From NCBI RefSeq assembly GCF_037975245.1, contig NC_092581.1, forward strand, positions 2,464,501 through 2,528,500: a DNA stretch of 64,000 nt, written 5' to 3'. The translations under genes and the position numbers were made by a program. Below are positions 1 to 12,982 of this stretch, one piece after another (position 1 is the first letter of the stretch; every line of letters begins with the position of its first letter). This DNA comes from Apostichopus japonicus (lineage: Eukaryota; Echinodermata; Holothuroidea; Aspidochirotida; Stichopodidae). The notes beneath the pieces were generated by a model that saw only the letters and a list, made by a program, of their open reading frames with translations, was not told the DNA's origin and did not search any database.

Positions 1-2598
1 ATATTCCAAGACCTGTGGTTGTCCTTTTTTCCGAAAATGGGTTTTCAGATTTTTTGGGGGGATGTTCAGACCTGTATCCACCTTGAAGAGAATTTAATTG
101 AACCAAACTAGGACTAAATTTATTCCACAGCCAGTAATCAAGCATAGAATGAATATTATAATTGTGCACCTGATTTCTTAAATATGAATTTTTGTTTTCA
201 TAATTTGCTACATTTATTTTCTTCCTTATTTCCAATCAAAGCATTATGTTAGTATCATATATTTGATCTACTAAGTGTTCACAGTTCAGCTTAACCTAGT
301 GTGTGTGGGTGTGTATGTGTGTGAGCCAGTAGCAAAAACTGTTGACCTTAATTCAGGAAGTGGAATTTTTTTTTAATTCTTTATAATTATGAAGAGCTAT
401 TTACTGTTGTATTAAAGTGGTTCTGTGTAGCTGTTTAATTAATATGCAAAAAAAAAAGAGTGTTTTTATCTCAATTTGATAGTCGAGTGATCGAGTCGCT
501 CTTTCCTTGTTAATTTGTTTTACTTTTCCATGTTTGGCAGTAACACTTTCAGAACAGCACAACAAAGGTGGTTGAATCTATTTCAACTGCATATTAGGGT
601 ATTATTTGTTATCTTCATTGGGTGTGGGGTGGGGTGGGGGTTGGATTGGGGGTTGGATGGGGGTTACCTAAAGGATGAGTATGGGGGAGGAAAGATGGAC
701 TAACTTTTTGTGGATGTGTCTGTGTTTATGTTTGTGCATCTGTCGATTGGAGTCGAAGTGCTAATTGAACAGTGACTGCCAGCTGTCTGGCTGAACAGAT
801 GTTATGTTTAGTCTTTTCTGTACATTACACTTAGATCTTAAAGGCAGTACTACAGGTTTATGCAATTTTTGTTTGGAGAAGGTGGAAGGAGTAAGGGAGG
901 TGTGGGGCAGGAGGGGGTAAAAGGGGAGGGCGTGTTGGTTGGGAATAAGTTTTAATAAGAAATAAAGAATATGTTTTGTATCTTTCATTCAAAGACTGTC
1001 AGTTTTCATACACTACACTGGTTAGAGATATAGAAAGAATGAACCGAAATAAGTGCAATTACGTTAATAAAAAAGTTAATTTTACAGAAACAAAAATATA
1101 CATAACATATTTGACAACTATTTTTTGTCTTTTTTATTATTCCGCCCCCCACCCCCCGTCCCTCTTTTTTCTTTGTCTTGCCTTATTCTTAAATTCAATT
1201 CTGAAATTAAAGAAACTCTTAAAAAACTAATAAATTCAATGGAGGATCATATATACAGCAGTGCACCCCTGATAAAACATTCATCTTTTGCTTTTTTAAC
1301 TCATCCTGTGTTGTTTTGAGGATCTTGTGTATGACATGTATTATCAACATTGAATAAACACACTTGTAGTATTGTAGCTATTGGGAGTATTTGATATTGC
1401 GAAAAAATATTTGGGCAGTGCATAACATACATGAGAGACCTAGCTGCAGCAGAAACTCTTATGGAACGCCAAAAGGGTCTTAAAGATGTGACTGCCCATT
1501 ATATAAAACTAATATGACTGCCCATTATATAAAACTAATATGCAGATGTTATAAATATAGATGTCAATCCTTTAACATAGTATGCATGTATGTTCATTGA
1601 ATGTATCAATTTATGCAGCGATGAAACTTCATGATGTATTCCAAAGCTCTGCCACACACACACAGAACTCCGATAGGCCGACTTCCTCCTCAACTCCTCA
1701 AACATTGCTGTAAAGTTTACCAATCAGTAACATGTATATCATTATGCATCAACCACATCGGCTACAGACAAATTACAGATCTTCTCCGTTACTCTAGCCA
1801 AGTGCAAAATGCGGTACCTGATTGTGTTTGTGTCATTTGACCTGGCCAGGAAGTAATACAAGCACAGTTGCGATAATAAAACGACTTTAAAAGTTCATGG
1901 GTTGGCGGAGAAATGAATATTGTTTCGCTGTAACTAAAATATACTCTATTCTCCAATGTAGGCTATTTGTAACACCTTCCACGCAGTTAAGTTCCTGTAG
2001 TGTTCTCCAGGATTGTGGGGGAGGGAGGCTACGGTAGTAGAGGGACATTGAGAGGAGGTACGTTCACTCCCCCATCCCAAAGTAATAATTTCGAAATCAA
2101 TAGTGAACTATTGATCAATGTTCTGTGAAGAACTGAGTTATTAGATCCACAGAACAAGGTTTTCCCTCCAGTCACCTGGGGACAACCCCCCCCCCCCCAG
2201 TCCATCCCGAAATGATCGATTAGCTAGCTAGTTCAAAATATGTCTGCATCCCAAAAGGTCCTTGTCGTAAATATTGCAGTCTCACCATACACACTAGATT
2301 ATACACTCCACTGCAGTAGTATCTCATACAATGGAACAACCCTACCATCCTTGCCCCTCCTCTTCCTCTGGCCCTTCCATTGTCACTGCATTCCCCTACC
2401 TAAATCAGTTTGGGTGACATTTAGGAGCCCCCACCCTATCCCACCTTCCCCCACTTTTAAAAACCTATGCACGATGACCCCTTGTCATGTCAGTGATTAA
2501 CGACCTCTTTTCCGAAGAGTAATGCCTTAAAAAAAAAGGAAACAAAATCCAGAGGAAAATTATTACTTCTTCACAACTTGGGTCTTCATGCTCATGCT
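1..2598. other. No gene recognised
   Basis: AT-rich sequence with short homopolymers, GT-rich stretches near 300-330 and 620-690, and a 26-bp unit repeated twice in tandem at 1489-1542. I see no exon with convincing splice borders or a recognisable protein. Confidence 0.6.
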
Positions 2599-3216
2599 TC
2601 ATGTAATATTTGTCGGTTTTTCTGAATCACCTGTGCAGCATGTGTTTCTCCCTCGAACTTCAAGGCCTGCCCTTAATGCGAGCACCGTTTTATTTTGCAA
2701 TTTGAATAATTTCTTCTTATCCTCTTCTACTCTATCAATAAAGCTGTTGACTTTTCTCTGTAATTTCACTCTTTCGCCATCTTTTCTTTTCTCTTCACTG
2801 TCCAGCCATTCTTGTCTTCTCTTCTCCAGCTCCGAAGCTGCAATCGCTTCCACGTGAGTGATTTGGTGAAGCGTGCGAAGCGAGCGTCCGGACAGGGACG
2901 CTTCCCGCGCTGTATTCGCGCGCTTCACTTGCATCTTCTGTTCACTTCGAGCGACGCACGCGCTGTTTCTGATACTGTTCACGTTTAACCTGCGTGTTTT
3001 CGGAGGCTTCTTGCGGTCAGAGGTCACCGCGTCTTGTTTAGACAGCGATCGTGATCTGTTTTGGGCGATTCTAAACATAACAGTAGTCAGTGCAGGTTCT
3101 GGTTTCGAGGCTGACGTTAGAGGTGGAAATTGTTCCCTTCTGGTTGTTGGGGACAGAAAAAACTGCCATTTCTGTTTGGTCATGAGGAAGCCGTCACTTC
3201 TGTTAAGATTGTCCAT
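2599..3216 (-). CDS. Basic coiled-coil protein, hypothetical (205 aa ORF)
   Basis: An uninterrupted ORF from an ATG at 3216 to a TGA at 2599; an in-frame TAG lies 48 bases upstream of the ATG, so the start is plausible. The first 130 residues are basic and low in structure. Residues about 130-185 (ending ERVKLQRKVNSFIDRVEEDK) are rich in K, E, R and L and should form a coiled coil. GC content is well above the flanks, which supports coding. A possible splice donor (CACAG|GTGATT, phase 1) sits nine codons before the stop, so the printed C-terminus DSEKPTNIT may be intronic and the gene may continue leftward. I do not recognise the family. Confidence 0.5.
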   Translation of the reverse strand: MDNLNRSDGFLMTKQKWQFFLSPTTRREQFPPLTSASKPEPALTTVMFRIAQNRSRSLSKQDAVTSDRKKPPKTRRLNVNSIRNSACVARSEQKMQVKRANTAREASLSGRSLRTLHQITHVEAIAASELEKRRQEWLDSEEKRKDGERVKLQRKVNSFIDRVEEDKKKLFKLQNKTVLALRAGLEVRGRNTCCTGDSEKPTNIT

Positions 3217-4445
3217 AGATAAGGTTGCAAGTGTACCCGATCGGCAAGCGTCATCTTTAGTCTACGGGGAGAAACGAAGTGACAATGTGTGTCTCTTTTT
3301 CTTAATATTCTCTCGATTTTTTCCATTTTAACTTACGGAGTAATTATAAGGTGCGAAGGATATCACACCGATTCCATCATGCCCAGCCAAAACTTATCCT
3401 GCTCATAGCAGGTCTAAAACTTACAACCTGCCCCCCCCCACCCCCCGAATGGGCGATGACGTGTGCGAGCGAAATCACTGTTTTATTTATTTTGTTACTT
3501 AATCATATAAGACCAAAACAAAAATAACATCCGTGATACTTTGAAATCGCTACTGTTTTTTTAATAATATTATGTGTAACATTTTCTTAAAAGTCATGAG
3601 TATGTGACGTCATTAGTTACGTCACGTACCTACCTGTCTCCTATGTTTATCCTCTTTCTCCTGACAATATTGATCGCTCCTCCCGTTCTGATGCAATCTT
3701 TTCTGATCAGTAATCTGTAAATTCTTCATTGGTGACAGTAGTTGTTCTAATTGGCGGCTCATTTCTCTTCGCTTGATGAATGTTTATTTGCATCGAAGTT
3801 TTAATCTAAGTCCGGCATCATCTTCTTCTCCTTGTTACCAAACAAAATTTCCAAAATCTGCAGAAAAGTAGAAATTTGTGGAGTCTTTATTTTGATACAA
3901 GTTTGTAATGGATACCCTTAGTTTCCGTCATAGAAAAACGGTAGCGGTCACTATTAAAAAAGGTGCTTTCCGCCATTGCAGAAAGCAATTTTATTCAACG
4001 GCGGAACGTATCTTTTTGTTAGGTTAGCATCTTATTGTAAGTTTCCTTTAGGGGACGGGAGGCAGGGATTTGTTTTTTAAGTTATTATTATTTTCTTTTA
4101 CATATAGCCTAGCTGACATCCCTAGTTAAAGCTAATGGACAAATTCTACGTTATTTCCACGGAGAAACGGTCTTTCTGATTACCGACAAGTATAAGACTA
4201 ACCGACAGACCGTGGGTGATTAAGAAAACGTTCAAGATTAATTGATAACATATTTGGAGAAACTAATCATTTTCAAAAATCGACTGAAACAGCCTAATAT
4301 AAGGGAGTTATTTTGTCCTCCATGAAAACCGTGCTTTTTTCGCAAATTCCCCCGCCCCAAGTTCATGCCCCTCCCCCCGGCCCACCGTGCACCCTCCTCT
4401 TACCTATGAAAACAAAATGAAAAAATGCCCGTCCCCCTCGACACC
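3217..4445. other. No gene recognised
   Basis: AT-rich non-coding sequence. The part just right of 3217 may be the promoter or 5' UTR of the coiled-coil ORF transcribed leftward. No exon is supported. Confidence 0.5.
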
Positions 4446-4453
4446 CTATTACC

Positions 4454-4798
4454 CAGTGGCGTAGGAAGGTACTTTTGAATGGGGGATGAAGACTGATGGC
4501 CGGCCTGGGGAGGGGTCTAAGGGGAGGGGAAATTGTTTGCATTTCCAGGTGGCCTCAGATGCAATTTGGTGCAATATAGCACACTTGAACACCCACTCCA
4601 TTTTGTAAATAATTTTGCATTTTCACCTGGCCTTAGATGCAATTTGGCGCTCCAAATGAGATTTTTTTTCTCATTTGGAAATGAAAAAGGGGTTTTCTGA
4701 CTTGCGGAGCGGGGGGGGGGGACGGAATGATACTTCCGCCCCCATATTTTTTTCACTGGGGGGGCCGGCACCCCCAGCCCCCGGTTCCTACGCCCTTG
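4454..4798. mobile_element. Non-autonomous hAT-like TIR element with 8-bp TSD
   Basis: 345 bp. The left end reads CAGTGGCGTAGGAAGG and the right end is its imperfect inverse (GGTTCCTACGCCCTTG). Flanking 8-mers CTATTACC (4446-4453) and CTATTATC (4799-4806) match at 7 of 8 positions, as expected for a hAT target-site duplication. Inside are two diverged copies of an approximately 84-bp unit containing TTTGCATTT...GATGCAATTTGG. There is no transposase ORF. Confidence 0.8.
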
Positions 4799-4806
4799 CT
4801 ATTATC

Positions 4807-7800
4807 TATGAAAACACAATGAAATAAAATACCTCAAATCCAAATTTAGTCATTGCGTTATAAAAAGTTAAGCGTAACAAGGGAAAGGGGGTTAGGAGTA
4901 GCAAAACTGTATATGTAAGGACGGCATCTTCATTTTACGTAGCAACTATAGTTTTTGCGACTGTAGCGCACTTCCACAAATATCTATAACTTTTCTAACA
5001 CAGGCCTACCGAACAATTTAGGGTTTGGTAAATAAGGTTTCTAGAAGTTTATTTACCCAATTGAGGAGAGTTCAAGCAACTTAGCCTAGAATGATAATTT
5101 CATGAAAACCATTTTACAAAATTAAGTTATCCAAACTTACCAGAAGAGGAAAAAGTCCCACGATGTCCAGAGATCTACTCAAATTGAAGAATAAAAAATC
5201 CAGTAATTTGCTCTCCTGAGTGTGGTGAACATGCTTAATACTTAATCGACGTTTGTGAAAATAAGATGAAGAAAAAAATACAAACTTATGGAAACCGTTT
5301 ACGTAGCCTAAGCAACCAATTGATAATTCCATATATATTCCCTGGATTTATCGTTTCCGAAATATGATTTTAACACAAAATCTCTCAAATCTATATCAAG
5401 GTGGTTGAAAACGCCCGTTACTCTAATAGCGCTGCTCTCTGTAGTGTCTGCGTATAACTCTGTTGTTAAAATGCAACACAGTTTTAGTCAGATAAAGAGC
5501 TTGCACGGGTTGTTTATTTTTTTTTTATTTAAGAGTTTGCAGTCGGTAGTGTTCCGAGGTTGTTCATTGATCATGACCGCGCACGGATAAATCGATACCT
5601 TTTGTTGTGAATAGAGCCTTGCCATCACATGGAGGTCTTCTATAGAAGAGAAACCGTTTCTTAGTAATTGTAATTATCCTGGTTTTTGCTTTTATGAGTA
5701 AAACCCAAAGCTACTCTGAAGAACACCATTAATTAATCCGTGCGGGTTAAGGCTGTATTATAGCATGTGTTGTGACGCTTCACCGCTTTTGTTAAAACGC
5801 TTTCAAAGTCGTGGATAAGGTATTGAATTTTTAGCAAGTATAGTAGGCCTATAAAAGATAAATTTGGTGTTTTGCCAATGATCTTTAGGACGTCACATGG
5901 TGGTTTCTTTTATCTAGTTTGTCAAGTAGGCCCGCATACAAATGTGGAACACTTTGTCGATACGGTAAACACTAGTCTTCTCTTCACATTGTGTAGAAAA
6001 CAGTGTGTTAAAATTTTTCAGTACTAAATTGAATTGATTGGAAAAATCCCTGCACAGGTGTTTGTGTGGGTGGGAGGGGGGCGGGGGTCTGAGATCAATA
6101 GGGGCTGGACCTTTATTGAAAGGCCGGAGGCGAATGAAGGATCGATGGGGGTGTGGTCCTGCCGGGTCGTTGAAGCAGAGTCCCGTGTATTTGGATTTCT
6201 CCTCCCCCCCCCCCCCCTCCTAGGAAAAACTAATACTTTAGACGTCAAATAGCCTATAGTGCATTCCGGACATATTTAAACTATTAACCTAATTAGCTCT
6301 TAGCGCAATCTTGTACTTATGAATAGGCCTACTCTTGATTATTTGAGTGACGGCTTGACAAGGTGTGATTTTACACCTATAGCCTACTAGTGGTCTAAAT
6401 CTTCCCGGCTGAAAGTATCTCTATCAGGGGGAAGGGGGGGGGGACTCTGTTTTATGAACATGGACGAAATTGAAGGAATAATAATATAAAGCGCGCGTAA
6501 AGTTGATCTACTTCTAATTATAATATCCCACCGGTCAGAACTACACCTATGCATGGTTGTGTGTCAACTCTTTTCATTTTTGTGAAACTCTTAATATTTC
6601 AAATAATAATCGAAATAATTACTATGAAAAGGTCAAGAGACCAAAGCCTAAGCTTTTTTCCCCCATGAAGAAGGAAAGGCCGTACTCCGTAAGCCCTCAC
6701 TCAACTCTACCCCTCAGCGCTATATATTGCATGCGTGCTATTATAGCATGCGTGCTAAAGTTGATATATCCACGTGTATTTGATTGACAGTTTAGTTTCG
6801 TATTTCAATTTCATTTCCGATCGATACTCTTGATTGACGTAAAAGTTTAGCTTTCCTTCCCCGAGTGTAGGCTATTGATGTATAGGCCTACCGTTATAAT
6901 CAGACTGTGCGAAAACCATCGAAGTATATGACGAGGCAGTGGACAAGGCGTCGAAACGGACACGAAACCGGGAATTTAGTGACGTAACTTATTTCTATAT
7001 ATATAGCCGAAATAAAATTCAAAACAAACGCTAGCTTCCACCTTTGAAGGTTTCCATGTCCGACTAACACTATCTTTCGGTAGCTCAGAAAATTGACCGT
7101 AATTACTTTTGTAATGATATAAACATATATGCATAATGCATTAACATATATGCATAATGCATAATGCATTAACATATATGCATAATGATATAACGCATAT
7201 GCAAGATAAAACTAATATTATTTAAACCTGCATCGGATGGAATGTGTTGCTATTGCATTTAATGTTATACAGTTATACATCATCATATGAAATCATTTTC
7301 GTCTTCTTAAAGCTTAAGTTTTCCCCTCCCCGTCCCCCTACCACGCCGTGATATATAGCTATCCACGAAACATCTCTCGAAACAACATTGCCCAAATAGA
7401 CGAACTATAGCTGCTCACTATTTACAGTTTTAATGACAATACCAGCTTCATTTTCGTTATACTTGAACCTGACACGCCATAAATATTCTCTCTACTTTGT
7501 TTTGGTAAATAAAAGTAATCAATCCGACATTGATATACAAACAAAGGTATTAGGTTGAAGTTGTATGTCCTTACAACCCTGAACTACACAATGCCAGCTA
7601 TATTGTTCTTTTAGGTCAATATTTATTCTAACTTACTCCGTCAGAACTATGCCTAGCAACCAGTTTTGGCACCAGATCAGCATTGGTCGAGCTATAAAGT
7701 TGGTTCTATATTTCTAAAAGAGAGAAAGAAAAAAGTCGATTGTCGTCGTTGTTTTGAGAAAAGGGTGTAATTTACTAGAAAGCTGATTTTGTTACAAACT

Positions 7801-9249
7801 TGACTACTTGTTGAATGGCTAGTCCAACTTCACCTCGCGGTCAGTTCAAGGACAATTAGTCACGTGGGTTGGTGACCATAAGTAAGCATACTCCATATAA
7901 AATTTTCAGTGACTCATACACTATAAAGTAATGTGGTATTAAAGCTTCTTGTGGAAGTTGTTACTAGCTAAAAAAAAAGTATACCTGTACGGAAACTTAC
8001 AGCATGGTGTTACTAGAGTTTCACGCCTGTACGGCGGCGATCATCAGACTCCCAAACGCTATACCCTTTACTGGAGGGATGAAACGTTGGTCATTCATGG
8101 TTTCCGTAAAAGGACCATGTAGTTCTATTTTCTTTTCCTTTTTTGAGAGCCCAAAGTTTTCGCCACTTGTAAACAAGCCTCTTTACTCACCAGTAAAATT
8201 ATTCGTGTGCATGTTCTTGGAAGGCCTTCAGTGTTAGGCTATAAAATTGTATATGGGGGGGGGGGCGGGGGGTAGGGGTCGTTATGAAGGAGGGGAGCGA
8301 GATTAAGTGCGCAGAAAGACAAAAGCATGAGTGGGGTTCCTTATGACAGAATTGGATTTTAGTGATCCGATAGAGGTAGTAGAGCTAACGGATTTTAGGG
8401 TTCACATTGACATATACTAGTGTTCCACTAGTCTCAACTAATTCTCACCTATACGCTCTGTCCACCGGACATAGAGCACTCTGCGCCAAGATAGACGCCA
8501 ATACGGTGTATCAGGAGGCCTTTATATATATAACATGGTTAGACAGTAAACTACAAACTATTTATGTGCTGTTTATGCTGTACGTATCTCACATTGCATT
8601 ACCATGTGTCCTATATAACGCATCTATCAGCATATGCCAATGTTAATTCCATTGCAAAATGCCGCCTATTTGTGCTGTTACTCAGCCTGTTGTGATAATA
8701 GATGGCGTCTTGACAACATCAGCCTCGTTATTAAACTTGTAATAATGTCAAAGCTCTAATTAATTATATACTTAATTAATCGAATATTTTCTAAAACAGT
8801 ATCATAATTTGAGTTACTCATTGATATGTTAATTAGGGCATTGGCTTTGAGGCTGATGGTTGTGTGCCGGATTTGTTTAAACTTAACGATGAGAAAGCAC
8901 AAGTCTAGTCAACCAACCTGCAGTATAACCAACAGTTTAGCACCTTCAACAATTAAAGAGACCATGTGGTCTTCTTTTATGGACACACAGTAGATCTCTC
9001 ATAGTGTGTGAATTATAGTATTTCCCTTATGTATCTTTGTCTCCTCGGTCTTGACGTAACACCATCGTAGTCATGTGGTTATCATCCCGATAATAAGGTT
9101 GTGCTAGAGTTGAGAGTGGGTGTTAATATTTGTTTCTTCGTGACCAGGCACCCTGTCTTGGAGGACTCTTTCTTAAAAACGTATAAAAGAGAAACATATA
9201 TACAAGATTTGTGCGATCCCAAAAATTCAGTGCCAGCGGCCAAATGTAC
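4807..9249. other. No gene recognised; simple repeats
   Basis: About 4.4 kb of AT-rich sequence with no exon that I can support. It holds several G- or C-runs (6065-6090, 6206-6220, 6427-6441, 8252-8275) and a short direct repeat of ATATGCATAATGCATTAAC at 7126-7190. The scattered ORFs here have no recognisable domain. Confidence 0.5.
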
Positions 9250-9257
9250 CATACTCT

Positions 9258-9890
9258 CAGGGGCGTAGCGAGCGGGGGGGGGTGTGGGGGGTGTCACACA
9301 CCCCCACAATAATTTGGTCGCTGTCGGCAAATTTTGGGTCTGTCGGCAAAAGGAGAAAAGGTGAAGAGAGCGGAAGGGGAAGAAAGAAGGAAAGCTGAAT
9401 AGAGAAAAGGAGAACGGGAGCTTTTTCCTTATTTGACTTAAAATATGCACCAGATTGCATCTAAGGACGTTTCAAAACTAAAAATTTTCCAAAGGGGAGG
9501 GGTAGACCCCCTACCCTTAGACCCCTCCCCCATTTTAGTCACCACTTCCAGATCCGTCGGCAAATCAAATTTGACTTAAAATATGCACCAGATTGCATCT
9601 AAGAACGTTTCAAAAACTAAAAATTTTCCAAAGGGGAGGGGTAGACCCCCTACCCTTAGACCCCTCCCCCATTTTAGTCACCACTTCCAGATCCGTCGGC
9701 AAATCAAATTTGACTTAAAATATGCACCAGATTGCATCTAAGAACGTTTCAAAAACTAAAAATTTTCCAAAGGGGAGGGGGACACCCCCTCCCCTTAGAC
9801 CCCTCCCCCATTTCAGTCACCACTTACAGATCCGTCGGCAAATCAAATTCTCCACACCCCCCCAACTAAAACCCCTTCGCTACGCCCCTG
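9258..9890. mobile_element. Non-autonomous hAT-like TIR element, perfect 8-bp TSD
   Basis: 633 bp. The left end CAGGGGCGTAGCGAG is mirrored by the right end CTTCGCTACGCCCCTG. The 8-mer CATACTCT occurs exactly on both sides (9250-9257 and 9891-9898), a perfect target-site duplication that suggests a fairly recent insertion. The interior contains three tandem copies of a unit of about 138 bp starting at 9432, 9570 and 9709, each beginning TTTGACTTAAAATATGCACC. No transposase is encoded. Confidence 0.88.
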
Positions 9891-9898
9891 CATACTCT

Positions 9899-11741
9899 GT
9901 CCATGTCACCATGGAAACGTAAATGTGAGTACAAATATTGTCACAGAATATGTCGATACCGTGCCGACAGAAATTCGATAATTCTTCAAACATTCTGAAA
10001 AGTGCCTTCTTATTTTTTTCGAAGGTTTGCGGCCATTTGGTCAGGGTACTAATATATAGGAGTGACCCTGTTCGATCTAAAGATGGGGTCCTACAGGGGA
10101 GGGTAGCAGGTATGAATCAAAACTTGGAGGGAGTGTGTGTGTGTGGGGGGGGGGGTGGTGATGGGTCGTTATGAGCCAATGAGGAGAGCGAGAGTAAAGT
10201 GCCGAGAAAGACAAACGCAGGGGTGGGGTGGGGTTCCTTTTAACAAAATTGGATTATAGTGATCCAATAGAGGAGGGTGAGTTTAGGGATTTTAGGTGTA
10301 ACTTTTTAGGATATTTTCATAAAGTTTTTGCCGAAGGTCATTAATATAGCTGAAAGGCGCACCTTGAGGTTGAGGGGGAGGGTTACCTTGGCTTGTGGCC
10401 ATTTTACTGGTTTGCATCACTATTTATAGTCCCTTTAAGACAATTAACGTTGAGTCCTGTTTACATTCAACTAGTAAGGATTAGTAACTAATCATGTTGA
10501 CCCAATAGCTCCGTGTTGATGGGCGTAGACACGATTTTATTGTTATACCGCTCTTTACTAACATCGTCTTCTTTAAATTTACTTGCGGGTCCAAAGTTCA
10601 AACCGTTGTCTGTTTTCTTTGGAATGGTAAAAGAATATAAAAAAGATACAGTGTGTAGGCCTTCTACACACGATCGATAGCATCTCCTGCTGACCGTTAA
10701 AGCCATTAAAGTCCGCAGCATGATACCGCCACTTGAACGGCAGCCAATATATTCGACCATCGTCACAAGACTTGAAGAAATCATTCAAATACATATATAG
10801 CCTATACAAAGATACGACGTGGAAGTAAGTAATATTATGTTACGTGATCGTTCATAAAAGTAATCTCTCGCTGTACGGCAAGCTGAATGTCTTTAAAAAA
10901 AATTTAAAAAAGAGCTTTATGAGGCTGAATTCCCAGGTAATTCTTTCCCAGGTGTTCATAATATTGACTATCATTTTTACAAGCTTGAAACAGTTTTAAT
11001 TTCGTATGTTATTGCATAATGACTTTGATTTAACTTTTGATAATAAATCATCACGTACTAGCAATATCAGTTATCAACTTTCTTTATAGAACGTCTAGCT
11101 GAAATATTGATTGGCGGTTTTAAAATACGATTGGTGGTAATAAAGAAGAGAAAAAAAACCTTCGCCAAAATAGAAATTCGGAATTAAATCAGAAGTCTTA
11201 TGTCTTCAGCCATATAGGCTACTTTAATATCTATGTGCATTTAGATAAACATAGTTCGGCAGCTTACAGAAGCGTAGCCATAAGGGGAGTGGGGTGGGGG
11301 GGGGGAGAGAGTGAAGTGTCTAAAATGCTGAACGCGCGCCTGGCTTTGTAAAACAGTTTGATCCTATTTTTGTATAGAAAACTAATGTGGAAGGATTTAC
11401 AGAAATAAGTGCACATCAAAATGGGAACTCATGAAATCTCGACCCCCCCCACCACTCACGGCCCGGTCTATATCCCGTCATTTGTCACGTCATTTCACGC
11501 ATCCAACATTATAACGTCCTCTGAAGGGGCTTAAAGAGCGCTTGTGCGTTGTCATGTGCAACATGTATCGGGACAGTTAGTTGGTACGTTGATTAAAACT
11601 GTCTTCTTCTGAATGTAAATCAAAATTCTATTAACAGCAACAGAGTGCTACACACTTGTGTGACCATGATGAATTTCTTAATCGTCACTGAAATTACTTA
11701 CTGACTTACCGACTGACTGACTTCACCATAGTATACATTAT
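9899..11741. other. No gene recognised
   Basis: AT-rich with G-runs at 10141-10160 and 11286-11310. Part of 10100-10300 resembles 8250-8400 (both have GAGAGCGAGA/GTAAAGTGC..GAGAAAGACAAA..GGGGTTCC), so a degraded dispersed repeat is present twice. The two overlapping minus-strand ORFs near 10488-10809 have no supporting splice or domain evidence. Confidence 0.45.
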
Positions 11742-12220
11742 ATGCAGACTATATGAGTACATGCAGGATATATGAGTACATGCAGGCTATATGAGTAAAT
11801 GCATATTATATGAGTACATGGATGCTATATGAGTGTATGCAGGTTGTATGAGTACATGTAGGATATATGAGTACATGTCGGCTATATAACTAAAATAAGA
11901 TGAGTGCATGCATATTGTAGCAGTACATGTCGGCTATATGACTATATGTAAGCTATATGAGCACATTCAGGCTAGTGACCATTGTCCTACTATCTGTGCC
12001 CCTACCATGTATGTTGTAGCAGTACATGTCGGCTATATGAGTACATGCAGGCTATATGAATGCATTCAGGCTATATGAGTACATGGATGCTATATGAGTG
12101 TATGCAGGTTGTATGAGTACATGTAGGATATATGAGTACATGTCGGCTATATGACTACATGTAGGCTATATGAGTGCATTCAGGCTAGTGACCAGTGTCC
12201 TACTATCTGTGCCCCATGTC
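11742..12220. repeat. Minisatellite, ~20-bp unit, with higher-order duplication
   Basis: About twenty imperfect copies of GGCTATATGAGTACATGCA-like units. The array is broken by a block reading CATTCAGGCTAGTGACC..TGTCCTACTATCTGTGCCCC that appears twice (about 11965 and 12177), so a roughly 210-bp segment was itself duplicated. Confidence 0.85.
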
Positions 12221-12358
12221 TACACAAACATAAAAAGGTAAAGAACACGAATATTGTGCCCTCCCTCCATTGATGATATACCCTCCAACTCAGAATTCAA
12301 TTGAGGGAGGGCACATGCCTCACGCTGCTGCCAGTTCACTAAAATGCTACGTGTCATT

Positions 12359-12361
<3 letters not shown>

Positions 12362-12437
<76 letters not shown>
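12362..12437. repeat. (TA)n microsatellite
   Basis: Uninterrupted alternating TA of 76 bp. Confidence 0.97.
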
Positions 12438-12442
<5 letters not shown>

Positions 12443-12982
12443 ACTTTAAGTGTTATGCATGGGTCACCGCATAAGCCAATAGAACCATGATTTAAGTAGC
12501 ATAGCAATACTGGTAGTTCATCCGAGGCAGGGTGTGATGTATATCAGTTAGCTTATACATGCTTATCGGTCAGTATGTAAATCCAGTGATAAAGCAAAAC
12601 ACACTACGTTACTGCTTTAAGGAGCTATAGGCCTACTATCGAATGCATTTCGGTCTGTAGGTTTATAGAGTATTATCTACCGGAGTCACTCTTTTACACG
12701 GGTGAACGGTTTACTTTAGTTTTTACGGTATCTATATAAACCGGAGGACGTATTAACTTAACCTTCACCCCTCCTCCTTCCCTCCCCTCTCCCCTACTTT
12801 CCTTCATACCTCACTCTGACCGAATTCATACTAATAATAATACGGGTATAAACATTAATGTAATGTTCAAGGAAATGTAATAAAGTCATCGTCAGATGCC
12901 ATTAGCGCATATCATATATAATAGGCTATAAATGGATAGGCCCATACCTCTTCGATAACTTACATGTTGTTATATTATATAT

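Noticed and set aside
10488-10809. Two overlapping minus-strand ORFs
   Set aside because: Both frames are open over the same DNA and neither shows a known domain or firm splice borders.
11742-12220. CRISPR-like array
   Set aside because: Units are adjacent and imperfect with no unique spacers, in a eukaryotic genome.
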